Assembly (NCBI GenBank): GCA_022605955.1
Contig: JAKCOZ010000008.1
Location: forward strand, 38,728,547-38,792,546
Reading direction: 5' to 3'
DNA: 64,000 nt
Source of the DNA: Rallus limicola
Taxonomy: Eukaryota > Chordata > Aves > Gruiformes > Rallidae
Made by a program: the position numbers and the translations under genes. The notes under the pieces were generated by a model. That model was not told the origin of the DNA. It made no database searches and saw nothing but the letters and a program-made list of their open reading frames with translations. Below, piece after piece: positions 23,985 to 36,405 of the stretch (positions within the stretch are counted from its first letter, which is position 1; each line of letters begins with the position of its first letter).

Positions 23985-26368
23985 AACATTATGAGCTCAG
24001 CTTCTAGAGGAAGTGCCTTGTTCCAGATCACTAGCAGCACCACAGTACCTGCAGTGACTACCCACGGCAGCTTCAAGGTGACCCAGGAATAGAGACCAGC
24101 AGTTACCAGAAGATGGTTGAAAAGGAGAAGCAGCAGCCCACTCTGCAGCTTTATTTTCTCCTCCCCCCATCCCACATTGTGCCTGCCCTGACCTGGAAAA
24201 GATCTCACATGCACCTTCTCCCACCTTCCCCAGCAGCTCAGCTCCAGGCTTCCTCTTCCTGAGAGCATCGTGCAATCCCCATCTTCAGATCACTCCCAGT
24301 ACACTTTATGGTAAGCCCCAGGTTGCACTGCACTGCAGGGTCACCTCTTTGATACCAAAGAAACACCTCAGGCTGCTAATGTTGTGCCATAGCATGTTTT
24401 CCCCCTCCCTGGCCCTTTTCTAGAAGTCCTGATAAAGCAGTTTCAGCCACAACCATCAGCAGAGACCAGGACAGCAGGGACCAGGACAGCAATCTGGAGC
24501 CTGGGTCCTCAGTAAGGGAGCTCATTGGATTGCAAAGAGTGAAGAGAAAGAGCATAGGGATATCCCCACCTGTAAGAGCTATGACAGCAAGCTGATACCA
24601 GGGATGCTGCTGTGTAGGGGGACACAGGGACAACTGGGACCTGCTGCAGAAGGGGGAAGGTGGAGGAGATGCTGCTGCCAGAGGCACATGCCAAACCACC
24701 AGCAAACCCCAGTCCTTCCAGCACCCCACACCAGCACAACCTTGCTGCCTTCCCAGTGCTGGCTGATCAAACCAATGCCACCTGCATCAGGAGGGTGGGA
24801 CAGGGACAGTTTAGGAGTGCTAACACACTCACAACCACAGACTCACAACCACAGGGTGGTTATCAAAGGCTGCAGCCTGCCTATGCAGACACAGAGGGCT
24901 CTGCTCATTTTCTCAACCCGTTGCCCATTTGGAACTGCTGCAAGGGAAGCATTGGTAGTACCTGAAGCCCTGGGTGGAGATGCAGGACAGGAGCAGGTCT
25001 CCCCAGCAGCCACACAGGGAAGCAGGATGCTGTGGGGCACAGACAAGCCTCGGAGCTGGAAGGATCAAGCTGTTGACCAACCCAGGGTGCGCCAGCAGGA
25101 CTGAGAGAGCTCTGCTCTGAGCAAATGTGAGAGGAGCACTTCCCTCAGCTGAGGCTCTGCTAGAACTAGTTTATGGTAATGCCTTACCATCACACCAGAG
25201 GACATCCACACTCCCGCAGTAGTGCTCCTTCCACTGCTCCATCCCTGACAACATGACAGCCAGGATCAGGACAGCAGTGGAGAAAGGGTTCCATTAAACA
25301 CTTAAGTTGCTCTCCAGTAGTTTTTAATTGGGCACTTGATTACAGCCTGGGTAGGTGATAGGGCTCCTTATTAACTCCTTCTAGGCAGCAGCAGGTGGGA
25401 TTGGTTCCCCCTCCTGATTGGGGTGAGAGGGATGCTCCCTGCCCTTCTAAAGCCCATTTCTGCCAACCCCAGAAGACTCATCCTGGTGGGATGGAAAGGT
25501 GCTCTGGCAGCTGTGTGTGTCTCTCAGGCCACCATGCATGATGGGGCAGGCACAAGCATACTGGGATGGGGTGTAGGACATCAGGGTGTCACCTCCCAAA
25601 AATGGGGGATGCTACCCTGTGCCCCACCAACTGCTGGTCTCCCTGCACTGAAATCACTCCACGTGCTGTAGCACTAGAGATGGGTGCTGTGCAGACCTGG
25701 GGCAGGGGGTGTGGTGTGGTGTGCTGTCACACACAGCTCCCCAAAACACGCTGTGCCCCTGTGCGCCAGAGACAAGGGAGACAGCGCAGCCCTGCAAGCG
25801 TGTGTGTGCTCCTGGGAGCCAAAATAGTGAGGCTGTGTGGGAGGGAGGATGGTTCTGACTCACCCACTGCTCCAAAATACCCTTTGCTCCAGAGGAATTG
25901 GTGATGTTTCCTCTGCTCCTTGCTTTCACAAAGGCTTTGAACAGATCTCCCCCCACCCCAAACCTGCAGCGAGCATCTTGCTGGTGGTGCTGTAAGCAGT
26001 AAGAGCCTGCATGTCCCACGGAGTGGCACAATCTTGTAGTGAAAAGAGGAGCATCGGGGCACCCCAGCACACTGCTTTCCTCTTGAAATGTTTGGGGGTT
26101 CTCCCCAAAACACCACCTCTCTCTCTTTCCAAACACCTTCAGCGACATGGCCGAGGTCATGGTGATGCAGCTGGACAGGGTGTATTTGCATCCTTGGCTG
26201 TTTCTGCTTCTCCTCACAGACCCTGTGTGGATGTAACCCTCTCCGTGAAATAAGAGCAATGAAAAATTAACATGACACTGTGAAAATGTAACATCTCACA
26301 TCCTTGCCAAGGACCTCACCCCAGCCAAAGGAAACACATGGCTCAATGCAGCATGTATGCCCTCAGAG
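23985..26368. other. Unique non-coding sequence
   Basis: No gene is recognised. Small direct repeats are present: 'gaccaggacagca' twice near 24463-24490, and a 14-bp unit at 24827-24854. A 201-codon frame (25654-26259, minus) overlaps a 154-codon frame in another phase and has no domain. One POU-octamer-like word (atttgcat) is at 26184-26191. Confidence 0.5.
24827..24854 (+). repeat. 14-bp tandem duplication
   Basis: Two adjacent perfect copies of actcacaaccacag. Isolated short duplication with no known role. Confidence 0.9.
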
Positions 26369-26917
26369 CATAGAATCCCAGACTCACAGAATCCCAGGGG
26401 TTGGAAGGCATCCCCAGAGCCCATGGGGTCCAACCCCCTGCCAAAGCAGGGTCCCTAGGACAGGGCACACAGGGCGGTGTCCAGACGGGGCTGGAATCTC
26501 TCCAGAGAAGGAGACTCCACACCCCCTGGGCAGCCTGGCCCAGGGCTCCCTCACCCTCACTGGGAAGAAGTTCTTCCCCACATTGGGGGGGAACTCCCTG
26601 TGCTCCAACTTGAGCCCATCGCCCTTGTCCTGTCCCCACAGACACTGAGCAGAGGCTGCCCATGTCCCCTGTGTCCCACCCTTCAGCTCTTGATCCCCAT
26701 TGATCAGATCCCCTCTCAGGCTGCTTCTCTCCAGGCTGAGCAGCCCCAGCTCCCTCAGCCTTTCCTCACAGGGGAGATGCTCCAGCCCTTTAACTATCTC
26801 CATAGCCTCTGCTGGACTCTCTCCAAGAGATCCCTGTCCCTTTTGTACCAGGGAGCCCAGAACTGGACATAATGCTTCAGGTGGGGCCTGAGCAGGGCAG
26901 AGCAGAGGGGGAGCTCA
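26369..26917 (-). repeat. CR1 LINE fragment, family B, second 3' variant
   Basis: The tail 'catagaatcccagactcac' is followed by 'ctgccaaagcagggtcccta' and 'acacagggcggtgtccagac'. The stretch between the truncated ORF and the terminus reads 'tgtgccctgt' and 'tagggaccctgctttgg' on the element strand, shared only with the copy at 54226-54808. The other B copies have an 'atatgagctggggagctg'-like version. The 5' end is truncated at 'ggtggggcctgagcagg'. Confidence 0.95.
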
Positions 26918-29900
26918 GAGTACCAGTGTAGCTGTGCCAGGCAGGTATCATTACATATGGGTCAGTACTGGTTCTGATGCAGAGCAGGCTTTGGTGAGGA
27001 CTCACAATGAGTGTGATAAGGAAGTACATGGTCCTTGGATGCCAGGTGGCAACAGAGAAGTTAAAAATTCCTGAAATGACGGGAAATAAGCTCCATGCTT
27101 TATCCAGTGAAGGAGACCAGCATTGTAACTGGAGAGTGGAGGAGAGATCCCATTGCGCTGAGAGCTTCCAACCAGGACAAGATATCCTGGCACTGAACAA
27201 CACGTTGCCTGGGTTGACTGCCTGTCATTGGGGCATCAATGTCCCAAACAGCCTCACCAGCGATCTCTCCTTGCACAGGTGGGCTGGCCTTGCCGGGGTG
27301 CAGACATGGTCCCCGGGCATGGGTGTCTCATGGGGGTGCCCGCTCCATCCTTCATGCAGGGCAGGTGTCTCCCTGCAGCCCCTAACAAAAGCAAAGCAAA
27401 GTCACCACCCTGCTTACCTCAGTCATCACAAAGCTTGCCCCAGAGCTACTCTGCTTGCCCACCAACCTCTTCCTTCCCTGCACACCTCCTGCGTTTTCCT
27501 TATGGAAAGGTCTTTACGTAATTGGGCATGAAAACACTTAGCAAAATGTCTCTTCATACATCCTTCTTTTTTACATTGCTTTCCTCCTCTGGTTCTACCC
27601 AATTAGCCTGTCACAGATAAGCTGTATTTCTCCCTCTAAAAGAGAGACAGTATTTACTATTGACTCCGCACTTGTGACCTGTATTTTCTCTGCTGTGGGG
27701 ACTTCTTTGTGTGCACTTTGTTGGGGAGGTTGTGGGGTGTTTTTCCCCCCCCCCCCCTCCTTGGCTCCAATGGCTCCATATTGGGATTGCTCAGCTTGTT
27801 TACCCATCCCCAGCTCTGAAAGTTGACACCACGCTGGAAGAACCCTCCCTCCAGCCCATCTCTCAGCCCCGTTGCCGCACACTAACTTCCCCGCTCTCAC
27901 TTTTGGCACTCCAGTGCAGCAGCAACCCGATAATATGGTCATTTTCACACAACTTCAAACCGAGCATCTTTATTAGCAGGTGCTAAATTGCTGCTCCAGC
28001 TGCTGAATGGTAACAATTAACTCAATTAACATCTAAACAGATGTAATTTTTGAGGAAACGAACAACATTAATAACCACCAAAAGGGGAAAAAGGCTGCAA
28101 TTACAAATGTGGAAAAAATCATGCACAGCTACAGACAGGCGTGTGCTGTTTCCAGCGTCCCCTGGAGAGCTGTTAGTGCAGGGCCCTTTCTCCGAGCACT
28201 GGCAGTACGTGCAGCTCATAATACGCCTCGGCCTTGCTGCCGCAGCTGAGGCTGTATCCGCGAAGGATGCAGCACAGCTTGTCTCTGCAGAAAAGGTTTA
28301 AGAGGCACAGGCTCTGCTTGTCATTCAGAGGTCCTACATATGTTGCAAATGCAGAGGGATCAACCCCTTTCCAGCCAACAAAAAAAAACCAGAACTGGGC
28401 CAGAACAGCTCACCAAACCACCCTGCAAACTGTGTGCTTGAGGACATGTAGATGGCCGACGAATGAATGTTGTCTTGCATCTCCCCGCTTCCTGGCTGGT
28501 GGTAGGATATGATGAGGAGGTGCTGGAAGCGCAGATGTGTGGCTGGATGAGTTGAACCCAGGCAGTCTGTTACCCAGCGGTCTCATTCTGTAGTTTATAA
28601 CCCGAAACATCCCCACGGGCCCCAGCCTTTTGGTGCCTGCTCCATCTGACAGACCTGGAGGTAGCAGACCTTCTAAGCACTAAACCACGCTGGGCACACC
28701 ACGGCCACCTAAATTCATCAGCACTCCAGCTTCGTCTTTGTGGAGCCACAGCCTCTCCTGCACAAAAGGCATTCATTAAAGAAACCAGTCAAAAGCTGCA
28801 AAGACACACCCCCCAAACCCAAGGCTTCCACATTGCTTCAGCTCCAGCCTGCTGACCCTTGTCTGCCAGGAGTGACCTCCTGTTCGAGCTTCCATGCAGC
28901 ACACAGGGACACCTAATGGCAAAAGAACAACACTGCGAACGTTGCAACCTACAAACATGGTACCACGTTGGTACAAGTACTAGTGAAAGCTGATTTCCAG
29001 CCTGAGTTGTTGGCTGTGACCTCGTCCATGCCCTCCCCGGTCTTGTTGACGTTCCCTGTCCCAGACATTCACAAGGAGGAAGCATCACTGCTTTGGATCT
29101 GCCTTGGTTTTGTGTCTGCAGCTATCCCCCAAAAGCACAAGTCTTCAAACTGCCATCCCAGAACGTTCTGGTTGTCAGACGGCAGCTTTCTCTGAGAAAA
29201 GGTTTTCAGCTGGGGAAGCTGAGCACACAGTGCAGTGCTGAGGCCCTGGCAGCTTGCCTGCATCGTGCCCGGGGTTGGATGCTATCTCCCTGGCAGTGCC
29301 ACGGAGGCACTGTGTCTCCTGGGCTGAGGGCAAGGCAGGAGAAGATGCCTTAGGTGTGGTCTCAGGGCACTAGAGGCCTTCTTTGGAGAAGATGTCTAGG
29401 GATCCTCTCTGGTAGCCCCAGATTGGTCACCAGCCCTAGAAAAACACCCCCATGCCCAGCTCCCCTTGCTGCGGCCATTCATGGACTCCTTTTCCTCAAA
29501 CAGGTCTTTGCCTGCAAGCTCTGCTCCCTCCCAGAAAGGGACAGGACCCCTTCCCTTGGGTCCTCAGTGCCCAGGAGCAGGCAGCAAGACAGTGGGGACA
29601 CCAGCAAGACCTGGAGGGATAAAAGGTCCTAAGTGAGCCAAGGAGCAGGATGACCAGTTGCTGGAGATGCCCAGGGAAGAAAATCCAAGCTGCTGAGCAG
29701 GATAAACACCCAGGGATGCTCCCAGTTCTGGGGTGCACTGAGGCTGTGGGCTCTCCTGGGCACTTCAGCTTGGAGGAGGCAAGCACTGCACCCAAGGACT
29801 TCCACGGCACATCCAAAAGTGCTGCCAAAAGAGAGCACGCCCAGCCCTGGCAGACCCTGTGGGGCTCAGGGGATACATGCTTGGGCCAGCCCCTGCGGGC

Positions 29901-30000
29901 AGGTACTCTAAGTGCAGACCTCTGTTAGATTTAATGTTCAGATTAAGTTTTAAAGAGCATTTAATTGGCAATCACTCTGCTATTTCCATTTATTCGCCCT
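26918..30000. other. Unique repeat-poor sequence
   Basis: No gene is recognised. A C13 run lies at 27745-27757. Bases 27950-28110 are AT-rich, with several AATTAA/ATTAAC words, and look like the kind of sequence often conserved between birds, but I cannot test that. Frames up to 174 codons (27007-27531) lack domains. Confidence 0.5.
27745..27757 (+). repeat. Poly(C) tract, C13
   Basis: Thirteen consecutive C preceded by TTTT. Homopolymer only. Confidence 0.85.
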
Positions 30001-33000
30001 CCATTCGCTGTGTTTGCTGTAAGCTCCCAGGTAGGAGGCTTCTCCCCAGGCTGGAGACACACACACACAGTTTGCTCCTGACCCCTATCTCCAGCCACCA
30101 GGAGCAAAGAGAGCGGGTGGGTCTCCCCTTGAACCCGCACCTCTCCTTGTCAGTGACTGGAGAAGTCCTGGCTTGATTTGAGAGGGATTTGGCAGGATTT
30201 AGTGTTTTTTTAAAGGTCACTTTTTTACGTACAGCCATCCTCATTCCAGGTGTCAGCATGGAGGAAGTAAAAAAACTAAACTAGTGTTTTCCTTCATTCA
30301 TCTTCATTGCATTCAGGGGGCAAAGAAAACATCTGAAAGCTCCCCCTACAAAATTCTCTCTGCCAGGACAAGCAAGAACGTTCCCTTTTTGTCTCAGCCA
30401 ATTCTTAACGTTCTGTAATTGGCCTTTAGGTTTCTAAAGAAGGCATGCACCAAGCGTTCTTGAAAGGAGATGCAGTGGCGATGCCACGATTCGCCGCCGA
30501 TGCTCTTCTCAACACGGGATTTTGTCCCATTGATACCTTGCCATGAAAAGGCTCCGATTTGACTAAAGGGTTTCTTCCAAGGGCAAGTGACTTCAGGGGA
30601 AAAGTTTGGGTCTAATTAAAAATATGCCTAGAAGAGCTGGGTGTGTTTATTTTTTTCAGCCTCACGTGAGTTTCTCTCTGTCTTTATGGCGGGGGGGGAA
30701 GCGATCTCTGGAGCGGCGCGCTCGGTCACGTAGTCTGTGTCACATCTGGCTGTTGAAGAGGCTTCCCCACTCCTCCTGCCGTCCTCTCTTTCAAATTTTA
30801 ATTGGCTGTAATGAAGAGGCCTGCTGGAAACAAAGCAAACTTGGGGATAAAAACGCTCACTGCGCCAGGTTTGGTGAGGCAGCAGCTTAACCCAGGAGCT
30901 GCTCTGGAAAAGGCAGCTAGAAGATATTCAAGACCTTTGACCTCGGTCTCCATTTAATCTTTATTTAGTCTCCTGTTCAGACTCAGTGGTATGGGCTGGG
31001 CAAGACCATGCACACACAAGCTGTGCTTCTACAGGAGGACCCCAATGTTAAGGGGTGCTCTCCTGCTTTTTGAGACAATGCACAGCAAAATCTTCTCTTG
31101 GTGCCTGTTCTCCAGGTTCTTTTGCTTTTGTCCCAACTGGCAGTAGCCCAGTGATTTGGGTGATGATAGCTGAGCACTTATTTATCACCAGTCAATATTT
31201 GTTAGGGGATTATCTGGCCACAGGAAGATGATAATTTCCTTCTGGATGGGAAGATGGACGTTTACAGCACCTTAATGCTACTCCAGGATCATTGATTTGA
31301 TGGGCTGCCGCTGGGACAGCTTATGTTCTCCTGGCAATCAGGGTTGCTGCCAAGGTTCCCCAGGGCAGGCAGCAGCCTTCCCCCAGGTGTGGAGCCTCGT
31401 GAACCCCACAGCGTTGCCCAATTCCATTCCCACTGGTGTAGTTACTAACATGGGTGGGGTGGCCTGAAAAAAAACAAAGGCAGCTGTTCTCCTATCCCCT
31501 GAAGATGTGTTTTAACAAGACAGAAAGGCACTTGGGGTTTGGGTTTTGCTGAGGACAAAAAACAGAAGCAGTGCTTGAGGGGAGTCTCCCTGGATAATCC
31601 AATCCAAGCTGCTGATAGAGAAACCTCCATGCCATATCTCAGCAGCTTGCGCTGGTCTTAAACCCCACGTGTGCCACAGTGCTGCGTGGCCTGAGCCTGA
31701 GCCTGTGCCCAGCCACCGCAGGTGGGTTTTCCACCCATCCAGGTGGGCTGTGGCTGGTCCTGGTGTGCTTCCCTGGGCAGCAAAGAGGGTATGATGGGGT
31801 GTGAACACTGAAGGAGGCTCTGTTTTGTCTCCCCAGGTCAGCCGCGCCCCATCGCATCCCACCTGTGGGCACCGGGATGCTCCTGAGCCCATTCCCCACG
31901 AGCAGGGGACCGCAACTTTCTGAGATGGTGCCTGGCTCCCATCCTTGGAGCTCTGTGATCCTGATGGTCTCAGCCCACTGCCCGCAGGTCTTGCTGCCCA
32001 AGAAACACCCAGTCCCCCAGAAAACCTGTTTACAGAGGGACATCCCGAAGAGCTGTTGTGCTCCAGACCTGTCACCTCTTGAGCCTCAGCCAGGGCTGCC
32101 CAAGGATGCAGGAGCATGTCCAATCACACCCGCTCCTCAGACAGCATTCTTTGGGAAGGCTCTGCGCCTCCTCACATGCCTTGTGTCCTAGAGAGGCTCG
32201 TGGTGGTGGTAGGAAGCCAGGATGCACGAAGCCATCTGCAACAATTATACTCATGCTTTTATGGCAGTTGGTCCTATGAAAAGAGCCTTTCAAGTAGGGC
32301 AGAGTCTGGGCAATCTCCTCTGCGTTTGTAGGCTTGAAGTGCATGCCTGTTCCCTAATGAGGTTTATTCATGTCAGTGTTTCTCGTTAGGATGTGCAGTA
32401 TCTGGATAAAATAACCCTGTCCCTCAGTGGGGAGTCTCCAGCACAGTGGTCTACACAAATACAATAACAAAACTCCGTTGCTTTTTCAAGCAATAATGGA
32501 AGTCATTCAGGATATGAGCCAATTCCCATCTCTTTTAGCATCCACTCGGTCTCTACTCCAAAGCTTTTGGAAACTCTTAACTGGTAGCTTTGAAGCATTT
32601 TGGAAAAAAAAAAATGGTTTCCCCTCTTCATTGATGTGCTGTCTCTTTTTTCTGCCAAAACCCACACTTTTTTTTGCCAAAATAAAAACCCACTGGTGTA
32701 TGAAAGCAGAGCTCATCCTCCAGGGAGGGGAGAGCTAGCAAGTAAGAGCTGACAGAAATAGAAAAGCTTCCAGGAAATAATATCTTCAGTGCTGTTTTAT
32801 CTGCTTCATCATACTGCAGTCAGAAGAGATTTTTACTGGGGTCCATATGAGCCCAATTAAAGCTTTCTAATTTTCACAGACCTCTCCAGAAAATATGTCG
32901 CAAGCGAAGGTCACGGAGATCTCACGGGGACCGTGTTGCCCGCCACAGTTTTGGCAACCCTCCTCTCATGGCCGTGGCGAGTCTGGCTGTGGTTTACTCT
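30001..33000. other. Unique repeat-poor sequence
   Basis: No gene is recognised. Bases 30400-30640 combine AT-rich homeodomain-like words (tgtaattgg, tctaattaaaaatatg) with a short CpG-bearing stretch (cacgattcgccgccgatg). A 203-codon frame (31512-32123, minus) overlaps a 134-codon frame in another phase and shows no domain. An A10 run lies near 32606. Confidence 0.5.
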
Positions 33001-34440
33001 GCCACGTTGTGTGGCTTATGCCAAGTCCCACATTGTCCTCAAGAGTGCAGGGACATCAGGCACGGCAAGAAATTTGCCAGCTATTTGTAGTTTGTTAGGG
33101 AGGGACGATGGACCTTGCTGGTGAGGTTTGCAGGCAAGAGATGGTAGGATTGGTCTGACTGGGAGGAAATTAAGGGCTAAAAAAGCACACACTCTCCAAA
33201 CACACTCTCCAGCTCTCCAAAGCCCCCCAAGGGTCACTAAACGTGCATCACTGCAGAGGTTTCTTCACCGAGGGGTCAAAAAGGTCCCCACACGACAACC
33301 CCGTCCATGGGGCAGGGCCACCTCCATGGTGACTTGAGGACGCTGCACAACCGCAGTCCCAGTTCCCCACGGGTTTTGCTGAACCGCCTCCCATCCCACC
33401 ACGCTTGAGGTCTCTGGATGCGACAAGCAGGCAGGGCGCCTCTTCCCAGACAGATGTTTGGGAGGTGTTTGGGATCGGATCTGTCCCAGAAGTGTTTTCC
33501 AAAAGCAAAGCCACTGCAAACCCAGGGAGGGTTTTGCCTCTGAGTGCACATTGCAAGAAAGGATGGTTAAAAAAAAAAAAAAACAACTCAAAACAACCCC
33601 AACCCACCTTAATTTTAGCCAGGCCCCTGCTGAGTTTACAGAGGTGACAGTGAGCAGAACCAAGGGGGCACTTGCTGCTGAGAGATGCCCTCCTGCCCTG
33701 CAGTGTGGCCAGGTGGCACTAGCGCAGGTCCATGCAGCACAGGGACATCCCTGTCAGACTGGCAAGGGAGCCACGTCTCCGAGTCCCCCAACGCCAGACC
33801 GGCATCTCCCAAGCTCAGGAAATCTCTAGGTCCCATCCTCGGTTTTCAATTAATCCTTCCCTCAGGGAAACACACAGGTTTCAAGCTTCTCCCTGAGCAG
33901 GGACTGAGCAAAAATCCTGACAAGCCTGGCTTACAAATGATGCTGCCTTGATTTTGCAAGGTCCCAAGCGCACACCCTGCAGTCAGCCTTTGGTGGGATG
34001 TACCACCACCACCACCCCCTCCAGCCTTGCAGGCACAGCGGGCTCCCATGCCGGAAGATGCTCTTTGGGGAGATCAGCAGCAGGTCGGGCTGTGAGAGTC
34101 CCACTAGGACACGTGTGTTCCTTTATGGGTCCAAAGGGAACATTTCTCATTATCTCTTCTCGCAATTTAATTAATCTGCGTTCAGTAATGAACCTTGAAA
34201 TTTCAATTAAAAACATCATTACTAATCAGGACAGGATTCAAAACAGTCAAGGGGGTCTCCTTAGCTTTCCAGTGGCAGGAAGTGTGGGTTCAGGCTAGGA
34301 TTTGTGTGCTCTGATCTCTTTATTTTGGACACGGATCCACAACGTTTTAACACTCCCACATGTCTCTACCCCCCACCATCCTGGCAAGCCCTGGCACAAG
34401 CCGTACATCTTGAGTTGCCTTCAGGATTCTGCTTTCAAAA

Positions 34441-34547
34441 GAAAAAAAAAAAAAAAACCAAAAAAAACCCACAAGCCTCCCAAATCGACCAGAAAAAGGG
34501 GAAGTCGCCAAAAAAACACTACCCCCAAAAAAAATCCCCCCCCAAAT
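34441..34547 (+). repeat. A-rich low-complexity tract
   Basis: A16 at 34442-34457, followed by A7, several AAAAAACC motifs and C runs. Simple sequence. Confidence 0.85.
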
Positions 34548-35315
34548 AATCACCGTATCATTATCAGCGCTGCCGCCTGCCGGCATCACTCCTGCCAGAA
34601 GCCGTGCATCCGCCTGCGCTGTGTCCGGTGATTAAAACCATGCAAAGGGAGGTCTGTGTATCCTCAGCCTTGGCATCGCTGAGCTGCGCTGTCTGGCACT
34701 AAATCAGAGAAGCCACAGAATGCAAGCTCTGCCCTGGTAATGTCAGTATAACCTGACCCAAAAGAGGCATTCCCCCCCCCCACCCCGTGCCCAAAAAAAG
34801 AGGCTGGCTGTGGCTGATCATGCCCCGCTGCTCCACACACCAGGAAGCCGTAGAAAATTAGTGTACTTCTAGCGCCAGCACTTGGAAGTCGCTTCGGTGG
34901 CTGCAAACCCTGTGGGCACAGGGTCACTGAGTAAAAGCTGTTTTGGGGTCAGAAACTCAGGGAAGGCTCATCTGGGAAAAAATAGCAAAGGTGAGCAAGG
35001 TAGGAAGGGGCAAAAGAGAAATTAAGCCTGCCCATATAACCCAAGATGCCCATGTCCTTTACAAAAACTGAAAGAATAATAGCAATATTCACTGGAAGAG
35101 AATAAAATGGAAATTTTGGGGGTTTTCTGGAGGACAGCTGCACCTCTGGAGAGGTTTTAGGTGTGTCAGGGAGGCTCAGTGGGCAGGGGACATGGGAATG
35201 ACCCTGCAAAGGGAAAAACAGGCAGAGGAAGGCAAAGTTGTATTTTTTTTAATCAGATCCCCCAACATTCGGACTGTAGTTTTCAAGCCTGGGCATCCAG
35301 AAATGTGTTTTTTTT

Positions 35316-35338
35316 GGGGGGAGGGGAGGGGGTTGGGG
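35316..35338 (+). other. G-quadruplex-type motif
   Basis: Four G runs of 6, 4, 5 and 4, separated by loops of A, A and TT, followed by another GGGG at 35346-35349. This fits a very stable G4 consensus on the plus strand. No gene or promoter is recognisable beside it. Confidence 0.7.
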
Positions 35339-35705
35339 TTGTTTTTGGGGTTGTTTTCATTCCCAAACAACGCAACGTGCCTTTGTGCTTTAAATAAACT
35401 ACAAGGAGGGTTTTGCAGAGCGGCCGGCGCGGACATGCCCAGAGGTCTCCGGAGCATTGCGTGTGCGTTATTTCCCAGATACACGATCACATGCTGATTG
35501 CAGCCTTTTGTAAAAGGCCCAGCAGATTGAATTATCCAACCCAGGAGGTATAGGTAATGATGCCTATTTTGTTTGCAGTGCTACACCAGACTGAAGCCCT
35601 TTTTGAACACTAAACTCCCATACAGCCCATGGGATTAGCAAGGAACGGAGCTGAGAGCTCCTACAGATGTGCTGGAGATGCTTTGGATGCCCAGAGGATG
35701 CTTCA

Positions 35706-36056
35706 CATCACAGAATCACCAGGGGTTGGAAGGCACCTCAAGAGATCATCAGGTCCAACTCCCCTGCCAAAGCAGCTCCCCAGCTCATATTGCACAGGTT
35801 GGTGTCCAGACGGGGCTGGAATCTCATCAGAGATGGAGACTCCACACCCCCTGGGCAGCCTGGCCCAGGGCTCCCTCACCCTCACTGGGAAAAAGTTCTT
35901 CCACATGTTGGTGCAGAACTTCCTGTGCTCCAACTTGCAGCCATCGCCCCTTGTCCTGTCCCCACAGACACTGAGAAGGGGCTGGCCGTTTCCCCCTGCA
36001 TCCCATACTTCAGATATTTATAAACATTAATAAGGTCCCCCTTTAATAAGGTCCCC
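35706..36056 (-). repeat. CR1 LINE fragment, family B
   Basis: The tail 'atcacagaatcaccagg' is followed by 'ccaaagcagctccccagctc', 'tggtgtccagacggggctgg' and the B body. It ends with the ORF2 C-terminal region 'tttataaacattaataagg'. Just at the 5' edge the word 'ttaataaggtcccc' occurs twice (36027-36040, 36043-36056), so the junction is duplicated. Confidence 0.93.
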
Positions 36057-36343
36057 AGTCTGTGGAGCAGAGCTGCACTGATGGAGGGCAAACAGCAGCT
36101 CCAGATTGCATTTACATCTCATCAAACCTCAAAACCCTGCTCTCTGGGTCCTAGTGACAAAATCACTGGGATGAGTGGCATTGCCGCTCAGTGCATCCTC
36201 TGGGAAGCTCTCACGCCCATCCCCCAGAGGCAGAGAGCACCCTGGATGGACATGGAGCACAGGTCCCTGGGAAGGCAGACATGCTGCTGAAACCAGCGCT
36301 GCCTCCAGCCTGCCAGGTCTGGAAAAGGATGGGGAGTTGGAAA

Positions 36344-36405
36344 GGATTTGGAGCTAGATGGTCTTTGAGATCCCTTCCAACCCAAACCGTTCTGTGATTT
36401 TATGA
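36344..36405 (+). repeat. CR1 3'-tail fragment, ancestral type
   Basis: 'agctagatggtctttgagat', 'cccttccaacccaaacc' and 'ttctgtgattttatgaat' match the classical avian CR1 terminus, not the A, B or C tails. Only about 60 bases remain. Confidence 0.85.

Larger units (their letters stand above)
33001..35705. other. Unique sequence with A-rich and G-rich tracts
   Basis: No gene is recognised. It holds A15 (33569-33583), an A/C-rich stretch (34441-34547), C-rich runs near 34534 and 34773, and a strong G-quadruplex-type motif at 35316-35338. Bases 34150-34250 are AT-rich, with 'caatttaattaatctgcg'. Overlapping frames of 80-130 codons near 33.2-33.8 kb are open on both strands and are not supported as genes. 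Confidence 0.5.
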
